A stretch of 64,000 nucleotides of DNA from Pseudomonas fluorescens. GTDB lineage: Bacteria > Pseudomonadota > Gammaproteobacteria > Pseudomonadales > Pseudomonadaceae. The position numbers and the translations under genes are program-made. Where the stretch lies: contig NZ_CP008896.1 in NCBI RefSeq assembly GCF_000730425.1, positions 4,464,001 to 4,528,000 of the forward strand, written 5' to 3'. Below the pieces are notes generated by a model that made no database searches, had not been told where the DNA came from, and saw only the letters and a list, made by a program, of their open reading frames with translations. Shown piece after piece: positions 26,358-34,778 of this stretch. Position 1 is the stretch's first letter, and each line of letters begins with the position of its first letter.

Positions 26358-27830
26358 GTGGTTGGTATAGGCAGCAAGGTGTGGACACGGGTTTTGAATG
26401 TTGTCGTCGAGCATCCCGTTCGAGTGGCATTTTTCGGGAGCCTGCTGCTATCCCTGATCGCTGTATGGGGCGCAGCGACTGTTGGGCGTGATGCTGCTTT
26501 CTACCTGACCATTGCCCAGGACGTTCAGGTCCATGGCTCGAAAGCGGCCTTTGAAACCTTCAACTGGCCCTGGTTCTCCCTGCTCCTGGCGGGCACCCAT
26601 GCGGTTTTGGCGCTGCCCATCGAACTGAGTGCTTATTTGTGGTGTTCGCTGTTTGCCGCCGGGACCTGTGCGCTGCTGGTTGACTGCGTGCGCCAGCGTT
26701 CGGTGCAGGTTGCGCCATGGGCCTGCCTGGTGGTGTTGGCGATGCCGGCGTTCAACCAGTTCCGTGGCGAGATCCTGCGTGAGTTCGGCTTCTGGTTCTT
26801 CTGCAGCCTGACATTCTGGCTGGCCATGCGTTGGCAGGCCCGTGGGGGATGGTTGCGGGCGGCCACCCTCCACCTGGCGATTGTCGCAGCGGCAGCCTTC
26901 CGGCTGGAGGCATTGTTGCTGTTACCGGCGCTGGGCTTATGGCAGTTGCCTGGCCTGTGGCTGCGCGAGCGGCGCCTGGCGCTCGCGCAGTTTGTTGCAC
27001 TGCCACTGCTGGGTGTGGTGACGGGGCTGGTGCTGGTCTCGGTGACGGGTGGTTTTTCGTCGGCGCGCGTTGCCTACTATCTGGATTTGATCAACCCGAG
27101 CAGTGTGCTGGCGTCGTTTGAGCTGCTGCGTGAGCAGTTTGCCAACTCGCTGATCAACAAGTACTCCCAGGACGAAGCAGGACGAATCATCTTTTTTGGC
27201 ATCCTGGCGGCCATGGCAATCGGGTTTGTGAATATTTGCGGACCGTTTGCCGTGCCGTTCTTGCTGGGCCGCAACTGGCAGTCGATAAAGCGCTATTGGC
27301 ATGAGTACCGGCCCTTTGCCTGGGCGGCGGCGTTGTACCTGTTGGTACTGCTGCTGTTCTTTATCAAGCAGCAGTTCATGAACCTGCGCTACATGAGCTT
27401 CTTGAACTTGCTGTTTGTGCCGGCCTTGGCGCTGGCCTTGCAGATGTTCGCCCAACAGTTCCCGCGCCTGGGCAAGGTTCTGGTAGCGGTAGGCCTGTTG
27501 GTGATGCTGTCCAATGTGGTGTCCAGCGGGCCGGGCAAGGTCCAGTACGTCGATGCCGGGCGCTGGATGGCGGCGAATGTCGAGCCGGATGTCCCGGCGT
27601 ATTTCGACGACGGGCGGATCGGCTATTACGCCGGGCGCGGTTATCAGCTCAAGCAATTGACCCGGGAAGCCGCCATGTCGCCGGCCCATGTGGACCAATT
27701 CCGCTACTTCCTGATTGAGGCCCGTGGCAACGAGCCGTGGCTCACCCGCTGGCTGGCCGAGCGCGACCTGCGCATCGTCGAGCGCTTCGCCAATCGCCGA
27801 GGCGCCACGGTACTGATCATCACCCGGTGA
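26358..27830 (+). CDS. Polytopic membrane protein, GT-C (ArnT/PMT-like) glycosyltransferase candidate
   Basis: 490 residues with about ten hydrophobic helices and a soluble C-terminal domain of about 90 residues (from VQYVDAGRWMAA). The first periplasmic loop contains VGRDAAFYLTIAQDV, the place where GT39/GT83 enzymes carry acidic catalytic residues. This suggests a lipid-linked-sugar transferase acting on LPS core or O-antigen in the periplasm. Start is GTG preceded by AAGGGGGGGG. The 161 bases before it hold no gene. Its stop is only two bases from the convergent next gene. Function inferred from fold type and locus only. Confidence 0.7.
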   Translation: MVGIGSKVWTRVLNVVVEHPVRVAFFGSLLLSLIAVWGAATVGRDAAFYLTIAQDVQVHGSKAAFETFNWPWFSLLLAGTHAVLALPIELSAYLWCSLFAAGTCALLVDCVRQRSVQVAPWACLVVLAMPAFNQFRGEILREFGFWFFCSLTFWLAMRWQARGGWLRAATLHLAIVAAAAFRLEALLLLPALGLWQLPGLWLRERRLALAQFVALPLLGVVTGLVLVSVTGGFSSARVAYYLDLINPSSVLASFELLREQFANSLINKYSQDEAGRIIFFGILAAMAIGFVNICGPFAVPFLLGRNWQSIKRYWHEYRPFAWAAALYLLVLLLFFIKQQFMNLRYMSFLNLLFVPALALALQMFAQQFPRLGKVLVAVGLLVMLSNVVSSGPGKVQYVDAGRWMAANVEPDVPAYFDDGRIGYYAGRGYQLKQLTREAAMSPAHVDQFRYFLIEARGNEPWLTRWLAERDLRIVERFANRRGATVLIITR

Positions 27831-27832
27831 GA

Positions 27833-28489
27833 TCAGTCCAGCAGTTGCCGCAGACGCTCGATCAGCGGCGCCTGCTGGCTACCTGTTGGCAAGCCCTGGC
27901 GATAGCCCTCGAAGAAGGCTTGCCCGGCATCATCGCCCAGCAGCCACTGGCGATCCTCCTGGTAGCGCCGCAGATGGCTGAAGTTACGCAGCCGTTTGCT
28001 TTGGCTCAGTGGGGCGCTCTGGCAGCTCAGGTCGGCAATGTCGATCAGCCCCAGGGTGTTTTCCGGTGTCAGGACCACGTTGCCAAAGTGCAGCGAGCGA
28101 AAGTACACGCCTTTCTCATGCAGTTGCGCAATGAAGTAGCCAAGGCGCCCTCGCAGGGCGTCGGCGTCTTGCTTGGCGAGCTTGAGCTGGCGGATGGTTT
28201 CCCCGGCCAGCGGGCTGTAGTACACCGCATCCCGCGCAATGCTGGGGATGCGATACACCGCGATGATGCGCGGGCAGGGGATGCCCCGTTGCTGTAGCGC
28301 ACGGGTATTGTTGGCGAAGCGTTGTGCATAGGGGTAGAACAGCGCCGAACTGAGCAGGCGCTTGCGCCGGAACAGTTTGAGCATGCAGCCATCGGTCAAC
28401 CGGAGCACCTTGTCGCCAGAACCATCGGCTTCCAGCACCTGCGCGCCGGCGCGCAATGCTTCATAGGTGTTGTGATCGATTACTTGCAT
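27833..28489 (-). CDS. Kinase-like protein of the LPS locus (PA4998-like), catalytic Asp missing
   Basis: 218 residues, related to the InaA/LPS kinases. CMLKLFRRKRLLSSA carries the likely ATP-site Lys and LGLIDIADLS the metal-site Asp. The catalytic loop reads YFRSLHFGNVVL (residues 129-140), where Ser132 replaces the expected Asp of H-x-D-L-H-x-x-N. P. aeruginosa has a related gene at this position, just upstream of msbA. It may be a pseudokinase or use a changed mechanism. Start ATG at the conserved MQVIDHNTYEAL; divergent from msbA. Confidence 0.8.
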   Translation of the reverse strand: MQVIDHNTYEALRAGAQVLEADGSGDKVLRLTDGCMLKLFRRKRLLSSALFYPYAQRFANNTRALQQRGIPCPRIIAVYRIPSIARDAVYYSPLAGETIRQLKLAKQDADALRGRLGYFIAQLHEKGVYFRSLHFGNVVLTPENTLGLIDIADLSCQSAPLSQSKRLRNFSHLRRYQEDRQWLLGDDAGQAFFEGYRQGLPTGSQQAPLIERLRQLLD

Positions 28490-28582
28490 GCCTGACTCCC
28501 ATCAATAGCCGGTTATCTTAACCGACTTGGTGCAAGGCTGGCCCCTGCTCATGTTTTTTGGGGCGAAGAGGCCTGTGATATG

Positions 28583-28609
28583 ATCCGCGCCTTACTGATT
28601 TGCGCGGAT
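28583..28609. promoter_or_regulatory. Inverted repeat just upstream of msbA
   Basis: ATCCGCGC and GCGCGGAT, eight-base perfect arms with an 11-base spacer, end four bases before the msbA ATG, where a ribosome site would normally lie. A TATGAT at 28579-28584 could be the -10 element. It could be a repressor site or a leader hairpin. Confidence 0.45.
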
Positions 28610-28613
28610 TCCC

Positions 28614-30434
28614 ATGAGCAGTCCTGAACCGAAAACCCAGTCGACGCTGGCGATTTACTTTCGCCTGCTGACTTACGTACGGCCTTATGTGGGTCTGTTC
28701 ATCCTGAGTATCGTCGGGTTCCTGATCTTCGCATCGACCCAGCCGATGCTCGCTTACATCCTCAAGTATTTCGTCGATGGCCTGGCGAACCCCGAGGCCA
28801 GTCTGTTTCCCGGCAACCCGTATCTGGGCAAGTTGCAACTGCTGGAAACCGTGCCGCTGATGATCGTGCTGATCGCAGCCTGGCAGGGTGTGGGTTCTTT
28901 CCTCGGTAACTTCTTCCTGGCCCGGGTTTCCCTGGGGCTGGTCCACGACCTGCGCGTGGTGCTGTTCAACAAGCTGCTGGAGTTGCCGAACCGTTTCTTT
29001 GACAAGAACAACTCCGGCCACCTGATTTCCCGCATTACCTTCAACGTCACCATGGTCACCGGTGCGGCCACCGATGCGATCAAGGTGGTTATCCGTGAAG
29101 GCATGACCGTGATTTTCCTGTTCTGCACCCTGGTCTGGATGAACTGGAAACTGACCCTGGTAATGCTGGCGATCCTGCCGGTGATCGGCATGATGGTGAA
29201 CAGCACCAGCCGTAAATTCCGCAAGCAAAGCAAGAAAATCCAGGTGTCCATGGGCGATGTGACCCATGTGGCCTCCGAGACGATCCACGGCTACCGCGTG
29301 GTCCGCAGCTTTGGCGGCGAGCAGTATGAAAAGGTGCGCTTCGAACAGGCGAGTCTGAGCAATACCGAGAAGCAACTGGCGATGACCAAGACCGGCGCGG
29401 TGTACACGCCGATGTTGCAGTTGGTGACCTACAGTGCAATGGCCGTGGTCATGTTCCTGGTCCTGTATCTGCGTGGCGATGCGTCGCCGGGCGACCTGGT
29501 GGCCTATATCACCATGGCCGGCCTGTTGCCCAAGCCCATTCGCCAGCTCTCCGAAGTCAGCTCGACTATCCAGAAAGGCGTGGCAGGGGCCGAAAGCATT
29601 TTCGAGCAACTGGATGAGCCGGTAGAGGTCGACCAGGGCGTGATTGAACATGAGCGTCTGGCTGGGCGTATCGAGGTGCGCAACCTCAGCTTCCAGTACC
29701 CGGAAAGCGACAAGAAGGTGCTCAACGACATCAGCTTTATCGTCGAGCCAGGGCAAATGGTCGCGCTGGTGGGGCGTTCGGGCAGCGGCAAGTCGACCCT
29801 GGCGGGCTTGATCCCGCGCTTCTATCAGCATGAGCACGGGCAGATCCTGCTCGATGGCGTACGTGTCCAGGATTTCACCCTGCGCAACCTGCGCCGGCAA
29901 ATCGCCCTGGTGACCCAGCAGGTCACCTTGTTCAACGACACCGTGACCAACAACATCGCCTACGGCGACCTGGCCGGCGCGCCAACCGAGGCGGTGCACC
30001 ATGCCGCTCGCGAAGCGTATGCCGATGAGTTCATCGTGAAGATGCCCCAGGGCTATGAAACCCTGGTAGGCGAGAACGGCGTGCTGCTGTCCGGCGGCCA
30101 GCGCCAGCGCATCGCGATTGCCCGGGCCTTGCTCAAGGATGCACCGCTGCTGATCCTCGACGAGGCAACCTCGGCCCTGGATACCGAGTCCGAGCGTCAT
30201 ATCCAGGCGGCCCTGGATCATGTGGTGAAAAACCGCACGACCCTGGTAATTGCCCACCGCTTGAGCACCATCGAGAAAGCCGACCTGATCCTGGTGATGG
30301 ACGACGGCCAGATCGTCGAGCGCGGCACCCATGTCGAGTTGCTGGCGAAGAATGGCTACTACGCCCGTTTGCACGCCAAGGAGTTCGAAGAGGGCGACGC
30401 AGTGGCGCCTTCCCACGTGACGGATGCCTATTGA
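28614..30434 (+). CDS. msbA: Lipid A/LPS core flippase, ABC transporter
   Basis: Homodimeric ABC exporter that flips lipid A-core across the inner membrane. 606 residues: six TM helices in the first ~340 residues, then the ATPase domain. Walker A is GRSGSGKSTL, the signature is LSGGQRQRIAIARALL, Walker B is LLILDEATSALD, and the switch is AHRLSTIE. The start follows a dyad and lacks a clear ribosome site. It is followed after about 105 bases by hldE. Length and the LPS neighbours make MsbA more likely than another lipid exporter. Confidence 0.95.
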   Translation: MSSPEPKTQSTLAIYFRLLTYVRPYVGLFILSIVGFLIFASTQPMLAYILKYFVDGLANPEASLFPGNPYLGKLQLLETVPLMIVLIAAWQGVGSFLGNFFLARVSLGLVHDLRVVLFNKLLELPNRFFDKNNSGHLISRITFNVTMVTGAATDAIKVVIREGMTVIFLFCTLVWMNWKLTLVMLAILPVIGMMVNSTSRKFRKQSKKIQVSMGDVTHVASETIHGYRVVRSFGGEQYEKVRFEQASLSNTEKQLAMTKTGAVYTPMLQLVTYSAMAVVMFLVLYLRGDASPGDLVAYITMAGLLPKPIRQLSEVSSTIQKGVAGAESIFEQLDEPVEVDQGVIEHERLAGRIEVRNLSFQYPESDKKVLNDISFIVEPGQMVALVGRSGSGKSTLAGLIPRFYQHEHGQILLDGVRVQDFTLRNLRRQIALVTQQVTLFNDTVTNNIAYGDLAGAPTEAVHHAAREAYADEFIVKMPQGYETLVGENGVLLSGGQRQRIAIARALLKDAPLLILDEATSALDTESERHIQAALDHVVKNRTTLVIAHRLSTIEKADLILVMDDGQIVERGTHVELLAKNGYYARLHAKEFEEGDAVAPSHVTDAY

Positions 30435-30539
30435 GGCGCCATTGCCGCCGGGCTGGGATCGACCGTCAGGATTGAATCGGTCGATGCTTTTCCCTGTGCT
30501 AATATCGCGCCCCTGTTCATTTTGTATGTGGGTTGCTCC

Positions 30540-31976
30540 ATGAAGTTGTCCATGCCGCGATTCGATCAAGCCCCTGTCTTGGTGGTCGGCGATGTCATGC
30601 TCGACCGTTACTGGCATGGCGGTACCTCACGGATTTCCCCTGAGGCACCGGTACCGGTAGTCAAGGTCGAGCAAATCGAAGACCGCCCGGGCGGCGCTGC
30701 CAACGTCGCCCTTAACATCGCCGCACTGGGCGCCCCGGCCTCCCTGGTCGGCGTGACCGGCGACGACGAAGCCGCCGACAGCCTGACCAACAGCCTGCGC
30801 GGCGCTGGCGTGCGTGCCCTGTTCCAGCGCATTGCCCACCAGCCGACCATCGTCAAGCTGCGGGTCATGAGCCGTCACCAGCAATTGCTGCGTATCGACT
30901 TTGAAGAGCCCTTCGCCACCGACGCCCTGGCCCTCAGTGATCAGGTCGACGCGTTGCTCGAAGGTATCAAGGTGCTGGTGCTGTCGGACTACGGCAAAGG
31001 CGCGTTGAAAAACCACCAGGTGTTGATCCAGGCGGCCAAGGCCCGTGGCATTCCCGTGCTGGCCGATCCCAAGGGCAAGGACTTCTCGGTCTACCGGGGC
31101 GCGAGCCTGATCACGCCGAATCTCAGCGAATTTGAAACCATCGTCGGCGGCTGCGCCGATGAGCATGAGCTGGTGAGCAAAGGCGCAAGCCTGATGGCTG
31201 ACCTCGACCTTGGCGCCTTGCTGGTGACCCGTGGCGAACATGGCATGACCCTGCTGCGCCCCGATCATCCGGCGATGCACTTGCCAGCGCGGGCGCGGGA
31301 AGTGTTCGACGTCACTGGCGCCGGCGACACCGTGATCTCCACCCTGGCGGCGGCAATCGCGGCGGGCGAGGAATTGCCCCATGCGGTGGCCCTGGCCAAC
31401 CTCGCGGCGAGCATCGTTGTCGGCAAGCTGGGTACGGCGTCCATCAGCGCTCCGGAACTGCGTCGCGCGATCCAGCGCGAGGAAGGCTCGGAGCGTGGCG
31501 TGTTGAGTCTTGAGCAATTGCTGCTGGCGATTGACGATGCCCGCGCCCATAACGAAAGCATCGTCTTTACCAACGGTTGCTTCGATATCCTGCACGCCGG
31601 CCATGTGACTTACCTGGAACAGGCACGTGCCCAGGGCGATCGCCTGATCGTGGCGATCAACGACGATGCGTCGGTCAGCCGCCTGAAAGGGCCGGGCCGG
31701 CCCATCAACAGTGTGGACCGGCGCATGGCGGTCCTGGCGGGTTTGGGTGCGGTGGACTGGGTTATCAGCTTTTCCGAGGGGACCCCGGAAAACCTGCTGG
31801 CCCAGGTCAAGCCAGATGTGTTGGTCAAGGGCGGTGATTACTCGGTCGACCAGGTGGTCGGCGCCGATATCGTCAATGCCTACGGTGGCAAGGTCAAAGT
31901 CCTGGGGTTGGTGGAGAACAGCTCGACCACCGCGATTGTCGAAAAAATCCGCCAAACCAACGATGCCGCTCAATAG
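30540..31976 (+). CDS. hldE: Bifunctional heptose-7-phosphate kinase / heptose-1-phosphate adenylyltransferase
   Basis: Makes ADP-heptose for WaaC and WaaF. 478 residues. The N-terminal ribokinase-like kinase domain has DVMLDRYWHG, RPGGAANVALN and DVTGAGDTVISTLAA. The C-terminal adenylyltransferase begins near residue 345 with FTNGCFDILHAGHVTYLEQA (HAGH nucleotidyl motif) and has VKGGDYSVDQVVG. Start is taken at MKLSMPRFDQAPV, which matches the family; the extra codons upstream are not conserved-looking. The next gene begins 11 bases later. Confidence 0.96.
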   Translation: MKLSMPRFDQAPVLVVGDVMLDRYWHGGTSRISPEAPVPVVKVEQIEDRPGGAANVALNIAALGAPASLVGVTGDDEAADSLTNSLRGAGVRALFQRIAHQPTIVKLRVMSRHQQLLRIDFEEPFATDALALSDQVDALLEGIKVLVLSDYGKGALKNHQVLIQAAKARGIPVLADPKGKDFSVYRGASLITPNLSEFETIVGGCADEHELVSKGASLMADLDLGALLVTRGEHGMTLLRPDHPAMHLPARAREVFDVTGAGDTVISTLAAAIAAGEELPHAVALANLAASIVVGKLGTASISAPELRRAIQREEGSERGVLSLEQLLLAIDDARAHNESIVFTNGCFDILHAGHVTYLEQARAQGDRLIVAINDDASVSRLKGPGRPINSVDRRMAVLAGLGAVDWVISFSEGTPENLLAQVKPDVLVKGGDYSVDQVVGADIVNAYGGKVKVLGLVENSSTTAIVEKIRQTNDAAQ

Positions 31977-31987
31977 GTTTTACCGCT

Positions 31988-32917
31988 ATGTCTGATGCTC
32001 TCGTACTGATTACCGGCGGTGCTGGCTTTATCGGTTCCAATCTGGTCGATGCGCTGCTAGCCAAGGGCTATGCGGTACGCGTGCTGGATAACCTGTCCAC
32101 CGGCAAGCGCAGCAACCTGCCCCTGGATAACCCGCGCCTGCAACTGCTGCAAGGCGACGTGGCCGATGCGGCCCTGGTGGCCCGAGCAGCGGTGGGGGCG
32201 ACAGCGGTAGTGCACCTGGCGGCAGTCGCCTCGGTGCAGGCGTCGGTGGATGACCCGGTCAGTACGCACCAGAGCAACTTCGTGGGTAGCCTGAATGTCT
32301 GCGAAGCCATGCGCCAGGCTGGAGTCAAGCGCGTAGTGTTTGCCTCCAGTGCGGCGGTGTATGGCAACAACGGTGAAGGGGACTCCATCGATGAGCAAAC
32401 TGCCAAGGCCCCGTTGACGCCTTACGCTTCGGACAAGCTGGCCAGTGAGCACTACTTTGATTTCTACCGTCGCCAGCATGGCCTGGAGCCGGTGATTTTC
32501 CGCTTTTTCAATATTTTTGGCCCGCGCCAGGATCCTTCATCCCCGTATTCCGGGGTGATCAGTATCTTCAGCGAGCGCGCGCAAAAAGGCCTGCCGATTG
32601 CGGTATTCGGCGACGGTGAGCAAACCCGGGACTTCATGTACGTCGGGGATCTGGTGGCCGTGCTGGTGCAGGCCCTGGAAATGCCTGAAGCACCCCTGGG
32701 CGCAATCAATGTCGGCTGGAACCGCACCACCACCCTCAAGCAGTTGCTGCAGGCGCTATCGGAAATCGTCGGCGCGTTGCCGGCCGTCAGCTACACGGCG
32801 CCGCGCTCGGGGGATATCCGGCACTCAAGGGCCAATAACCAGCGCTTGGCGGCGAGCTTCACGTTGCCTGAGCCAACGCCGTTGAAGGTTGGCCTGGAAA
32901 AGCTGCTCCACGGCTGA
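31988..32917 (+). CDS. NAD-dependent sugar-nucleotide epimerase/dehydratase
   Basis: 309 residues, extended short-chain dehydrogenase fold. The NAD-binding motif is ITGGAGFIGSNLVDAL, the catalytic pair is YASDK (YxxxK) after the Ser in FASSAAVYG, and substrate-binding FRFFNIFGPRQDPSSPYSGV resembles UDP-hexose 4-epimerases of the GalE/WbpP type. It lies 11 bases after hldE and is probably cotranscribed. It likely makes a sugar nucleotide for the core or another surface glycan; the substrate cannot be fixed by eye. Confidence 0.85.
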   Translation: MSDALVLITGGAGFIGSNLVDALLAKGYAVRVLDNLSTGKRSNLPLDNPRLQLLQGDVADAALVARAAVGATAVVHLAAVASVQASVDDPVSTHQSNFVGSLNVCEAMRQAGVKRVVFASSAAVYGNNGEGDSIDEQTAKAPLTPYASDKLASEHYFDFYRRQHGLEPVIFRFFNIFGPRQDPSSPYSGVISIFSERAQKGLPIAVFGDGEQTRDFMYVGDLVAVLVQALEMPEAPLGAINVGWNRTTTLKQLLQALSEIVGALPAVSYTAPRSGDIRHSRANNQRLAASFTLPEPTPLKVGLEKLLHG

Positions 32918-32926
32918 GCCCTTATT

Positions 32927-32952
32927 CCCTGTAGGAGCCGGCTCCTACAGGG
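32927..32952. repeat. Loop-less REP palindrome
   Basis: A perfect 26-base palindrome (two 13-base arms, CCCTGTAGGAGCC and its inverse) with no spacer, built from the outer ends of the GTAGGAGCC-type REP. It lies between the convergent epimerase gene and the uncharacterised gene and may serve both as a terminator. Confidence 0.85.
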
Positions 32953-32958
32953 GAGGCG

Positions 32959-33924
32959 TCAGCGTCCTGCTTTTTTTGGCACCATCTTGCGCAAGATCTG
33001 CCGGGCCCGCCCGGTCAGTTGTTTCAACTTCGATTCTTTCTCCGGCGCGCTCAGGCCCTGTTGCCTGAGCCAGTCCTTCCAGCGGATCCGCTCATCGCGC
33101 ACCAGCCAGCCCTCCTGCTGGGCAAAGCTCTCGGCCAGGTACAACCCGCGCGTGCTTGCCGGGATCAATTGATCCTTTTTCAGGGTATATAGCTCGGCGC
33201 AAGGCTGGCCGTCCTTCAGGGGCATCAGGTACAGGTCCGGGCGCTGGCGGTCCAGGCGCGCCACCAGTTGGTCGCCTTCCAGGCGTTCGTCCACATGGAA
33301 CAGGCTCAGGGACTTGGCTTCCTTCGGCACTTCCAGGCGCAGGTCATAGATCAATTGCAGCGAGGCCGTGGGCAGGTGCACATAGGCCCGAGGGCGTTCG
33401 ATCAACTGCATGCTGGCGCAGCGCACCGGGCGGGCCGCGCCGGACAGCGGCGACAGGCGAAACGGCAAGGCCTCGCGGTAATGCAGTGCGCTGGAGTAGG
33501 GCGCCGGCAGCCAGGTGTCGTTGAACCGCCCGCCCAGCCAGCCTTCCGGGGTTTCCAGCAGGCATTCCTCGGCAATTTCCTGGATGGCCGTGTGCAGCGG
33601 CAGGTTCAGTTCGTGGGCCGGCACGTAGCCGGAAATCAGCTTGAGCACCACATCGCCACGGTCCTGGCGACGCTGGCGCACCAGCACCCAATAATCGCGG
33701 TTTTGCCAGTGCAGTGTCAGGCGCACGGATACGCCGAGATTGGCCAGTTCCAGGGCGAAACGCTCGGCATCCGCCACCTCCACCGGCTTGCGTCGTTGCA
33801 AGGTCTGGGCAAAGTTGAGCGGCATGCCCACGCTCTGGTAGCTCAGGCCTTCGGGAGCGGCTTCGACGTACAGCGGCAGTGTTTTAAAGTTACTGGGGTT
33901 TTTTCTTATGAGCGTTCGCGGCAT
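32959..33924 (-). CDS. Uncharacterised protein conserved in Pseudomonas
   Basis: 321 residues, soluble, no signal peptide. I recognise no catalytic motif. The middle (VSVRLTLHWQNRDYWVLVRQR to RCASMQLIERPRAYVHLP) includes AIQEIAEECLLETPEGWL, which loosely recalls a Nudix box, but the REUXEE spacing is wrong. The C-terminus is Lys/Arg-rich (KLKQLTGRARQILRKMVPKK). Start chosen at MPRTLIRKN with AAGGAG 6 bases upstream. Last gene of a three-gene operon with the reductase and oxidoreductase upstream. Some databases label relatives as metal ABC transporter ATPase; no Walker motifs are visible, so I do not accept that. Confidence 0.8.
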   Translation of the reverse strand: MPRTLIRKNPSNFKTLPLYVEAAPEGLSYQSVGMPLNFAQTLQRRKPVEVADAERFALELANLGVSVRLTLHWQNRDYWVLVRQRRQDRGDVVLKLISGYVPAHELNLPLHTAIQEIAEECLLETPEGWLGGRFNDTWLPAPYSSALHYREALPFRLSPLSGAARPVRCASMQLIERPRAYVHLPTASLQLIYDLRLEVPKEAKSLSLFHVDERLEGDQLVARLDRQRPDLYLMPLKDGQPCAELYTLKKDQLIPASTRGLYLAESFAQQEGWLVRDERIRWKDWLRQQGLSAPEKESKLKQLTGRARQILRKMVPKKAGR

Positions 33925-33965
33925 GTCGGCTCCTTCTTGCGTCGGGGTCGGCCGCGTCGGCGGCA

Positions 33966-34778
33966 TCAGGATTGGCGAATGATCTTGGCAGCGGTTGCCA
34001 CGTTATGGGCAAGGTGCAGCGGGTTGATGGTCCCGACAATAGCACTGGCCACGCCCGTTTGCGCAAACAACAAGACGAAACTGGCATGAATTGGATCCAC
34101 TCCTGGCTCAAGGCAGGCATGCCCACTGGCCAGGGCCTTTTTCACCAGAATGCCTTTGCCGTGGGCAGCGGCATAATCAATCACGGCCTTTTCGTTCTGC
34201 TCGGTCAGATTGTAGGTGACCATCGCGCAATCGCCTTGTTCCAGAGCCTTCACGCCGCCTTCGACGGTTTTGCCGGAGAAGCCGAAACCGCGAATCTTGC
34301 CCTCGGCCTTGAGCTGCGCCAGGGTCTGGTAGACCTCGCAGTCATTGAGGATATGCAAGTCGTTGCCGTCGGAATGCACCAGCACCAGGTCGATAAAGTC
34401 CGTTTCCAGGCGTTTGAGGCTGCGCTCCACGGACAACCGGGTGTGGGCTGCACTGAAATCGTGATGGGACACACCGTCGGCAAACTCTTCGCCGACCTTG
34501 CTGACAATCACCCAGTCCTGGCGCTGGCCACGCAGCAGCGGCCCCAGGCGTTCTTCGCTGTGGCCGTAGGCGGGGGCGGTGTCGATCAGGTTGATCCCCA
34601 GCTCGCGCGCCTGGCGCAGCAACATCCGCGCCTCTTCATCATTGGGGATCTGGAAACCATTGGGGTATTTCACGCCCTGGTCACGCCCCAGCTTCACGGT
34701 GCCCAGGCCCAGCGGCGACACCAGCAGGCCGGTGCTGCCCAAGGGGCGATGAAGGTCATGCAGGGTCGGCAGGCTCAT
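33966..34778 (-). CDS. Aldo/keto reductase
   Basis: 270 residues, NADPH-dependent aldo/keto reductase fold. GINLIDTAPAYGHSEERLG contains the catalytic Asp and Tyr, SKVGEEF supplies the Lys, and the catalytic His is in DLVLVHSDG. AIVGTINPLHLAHNV fits the cofactor end. Its start overlaps the stop of the upstream FAD oxidoreductase by four bases (ATGA), so the pair is translationally coupled. Substrate unknown; coupling suggests that the two enzymes act on related carbonyl or amino compounds. Confidence 0.9.
   Translation of the reverse strand: MSLPTLHDLHRPLGSTGLLVSPLGLGTVKLGRDQGVKYPNGFQIPNDEEARMLLRQARELGINLIDTAPAYGHSEERLGPLLRGQRQDWVIVSKVGEEFADGVSHHDFSAAHTRLSVERSLKRLETDFIDLVLVHSDGNDLHILNDCEVYQTLAQLKAEGKIRGFGFSGKTVEGGVKALEQGDCAMVTYNLTEQNEKAVIDYAAAHGKGILVKKALASGHACLEPGVDPIHASFVLLFAQTGVASAIVGTINPLHLAHNVATAAKIIRQS

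Noticed and set aside
33540..33600. Nudix box in the 321-residue protein
   Set aside because: AIQEIAEECLLE looks slightly like REUXEEXGU, but the leading Gly and Glu and the Arg are missing.
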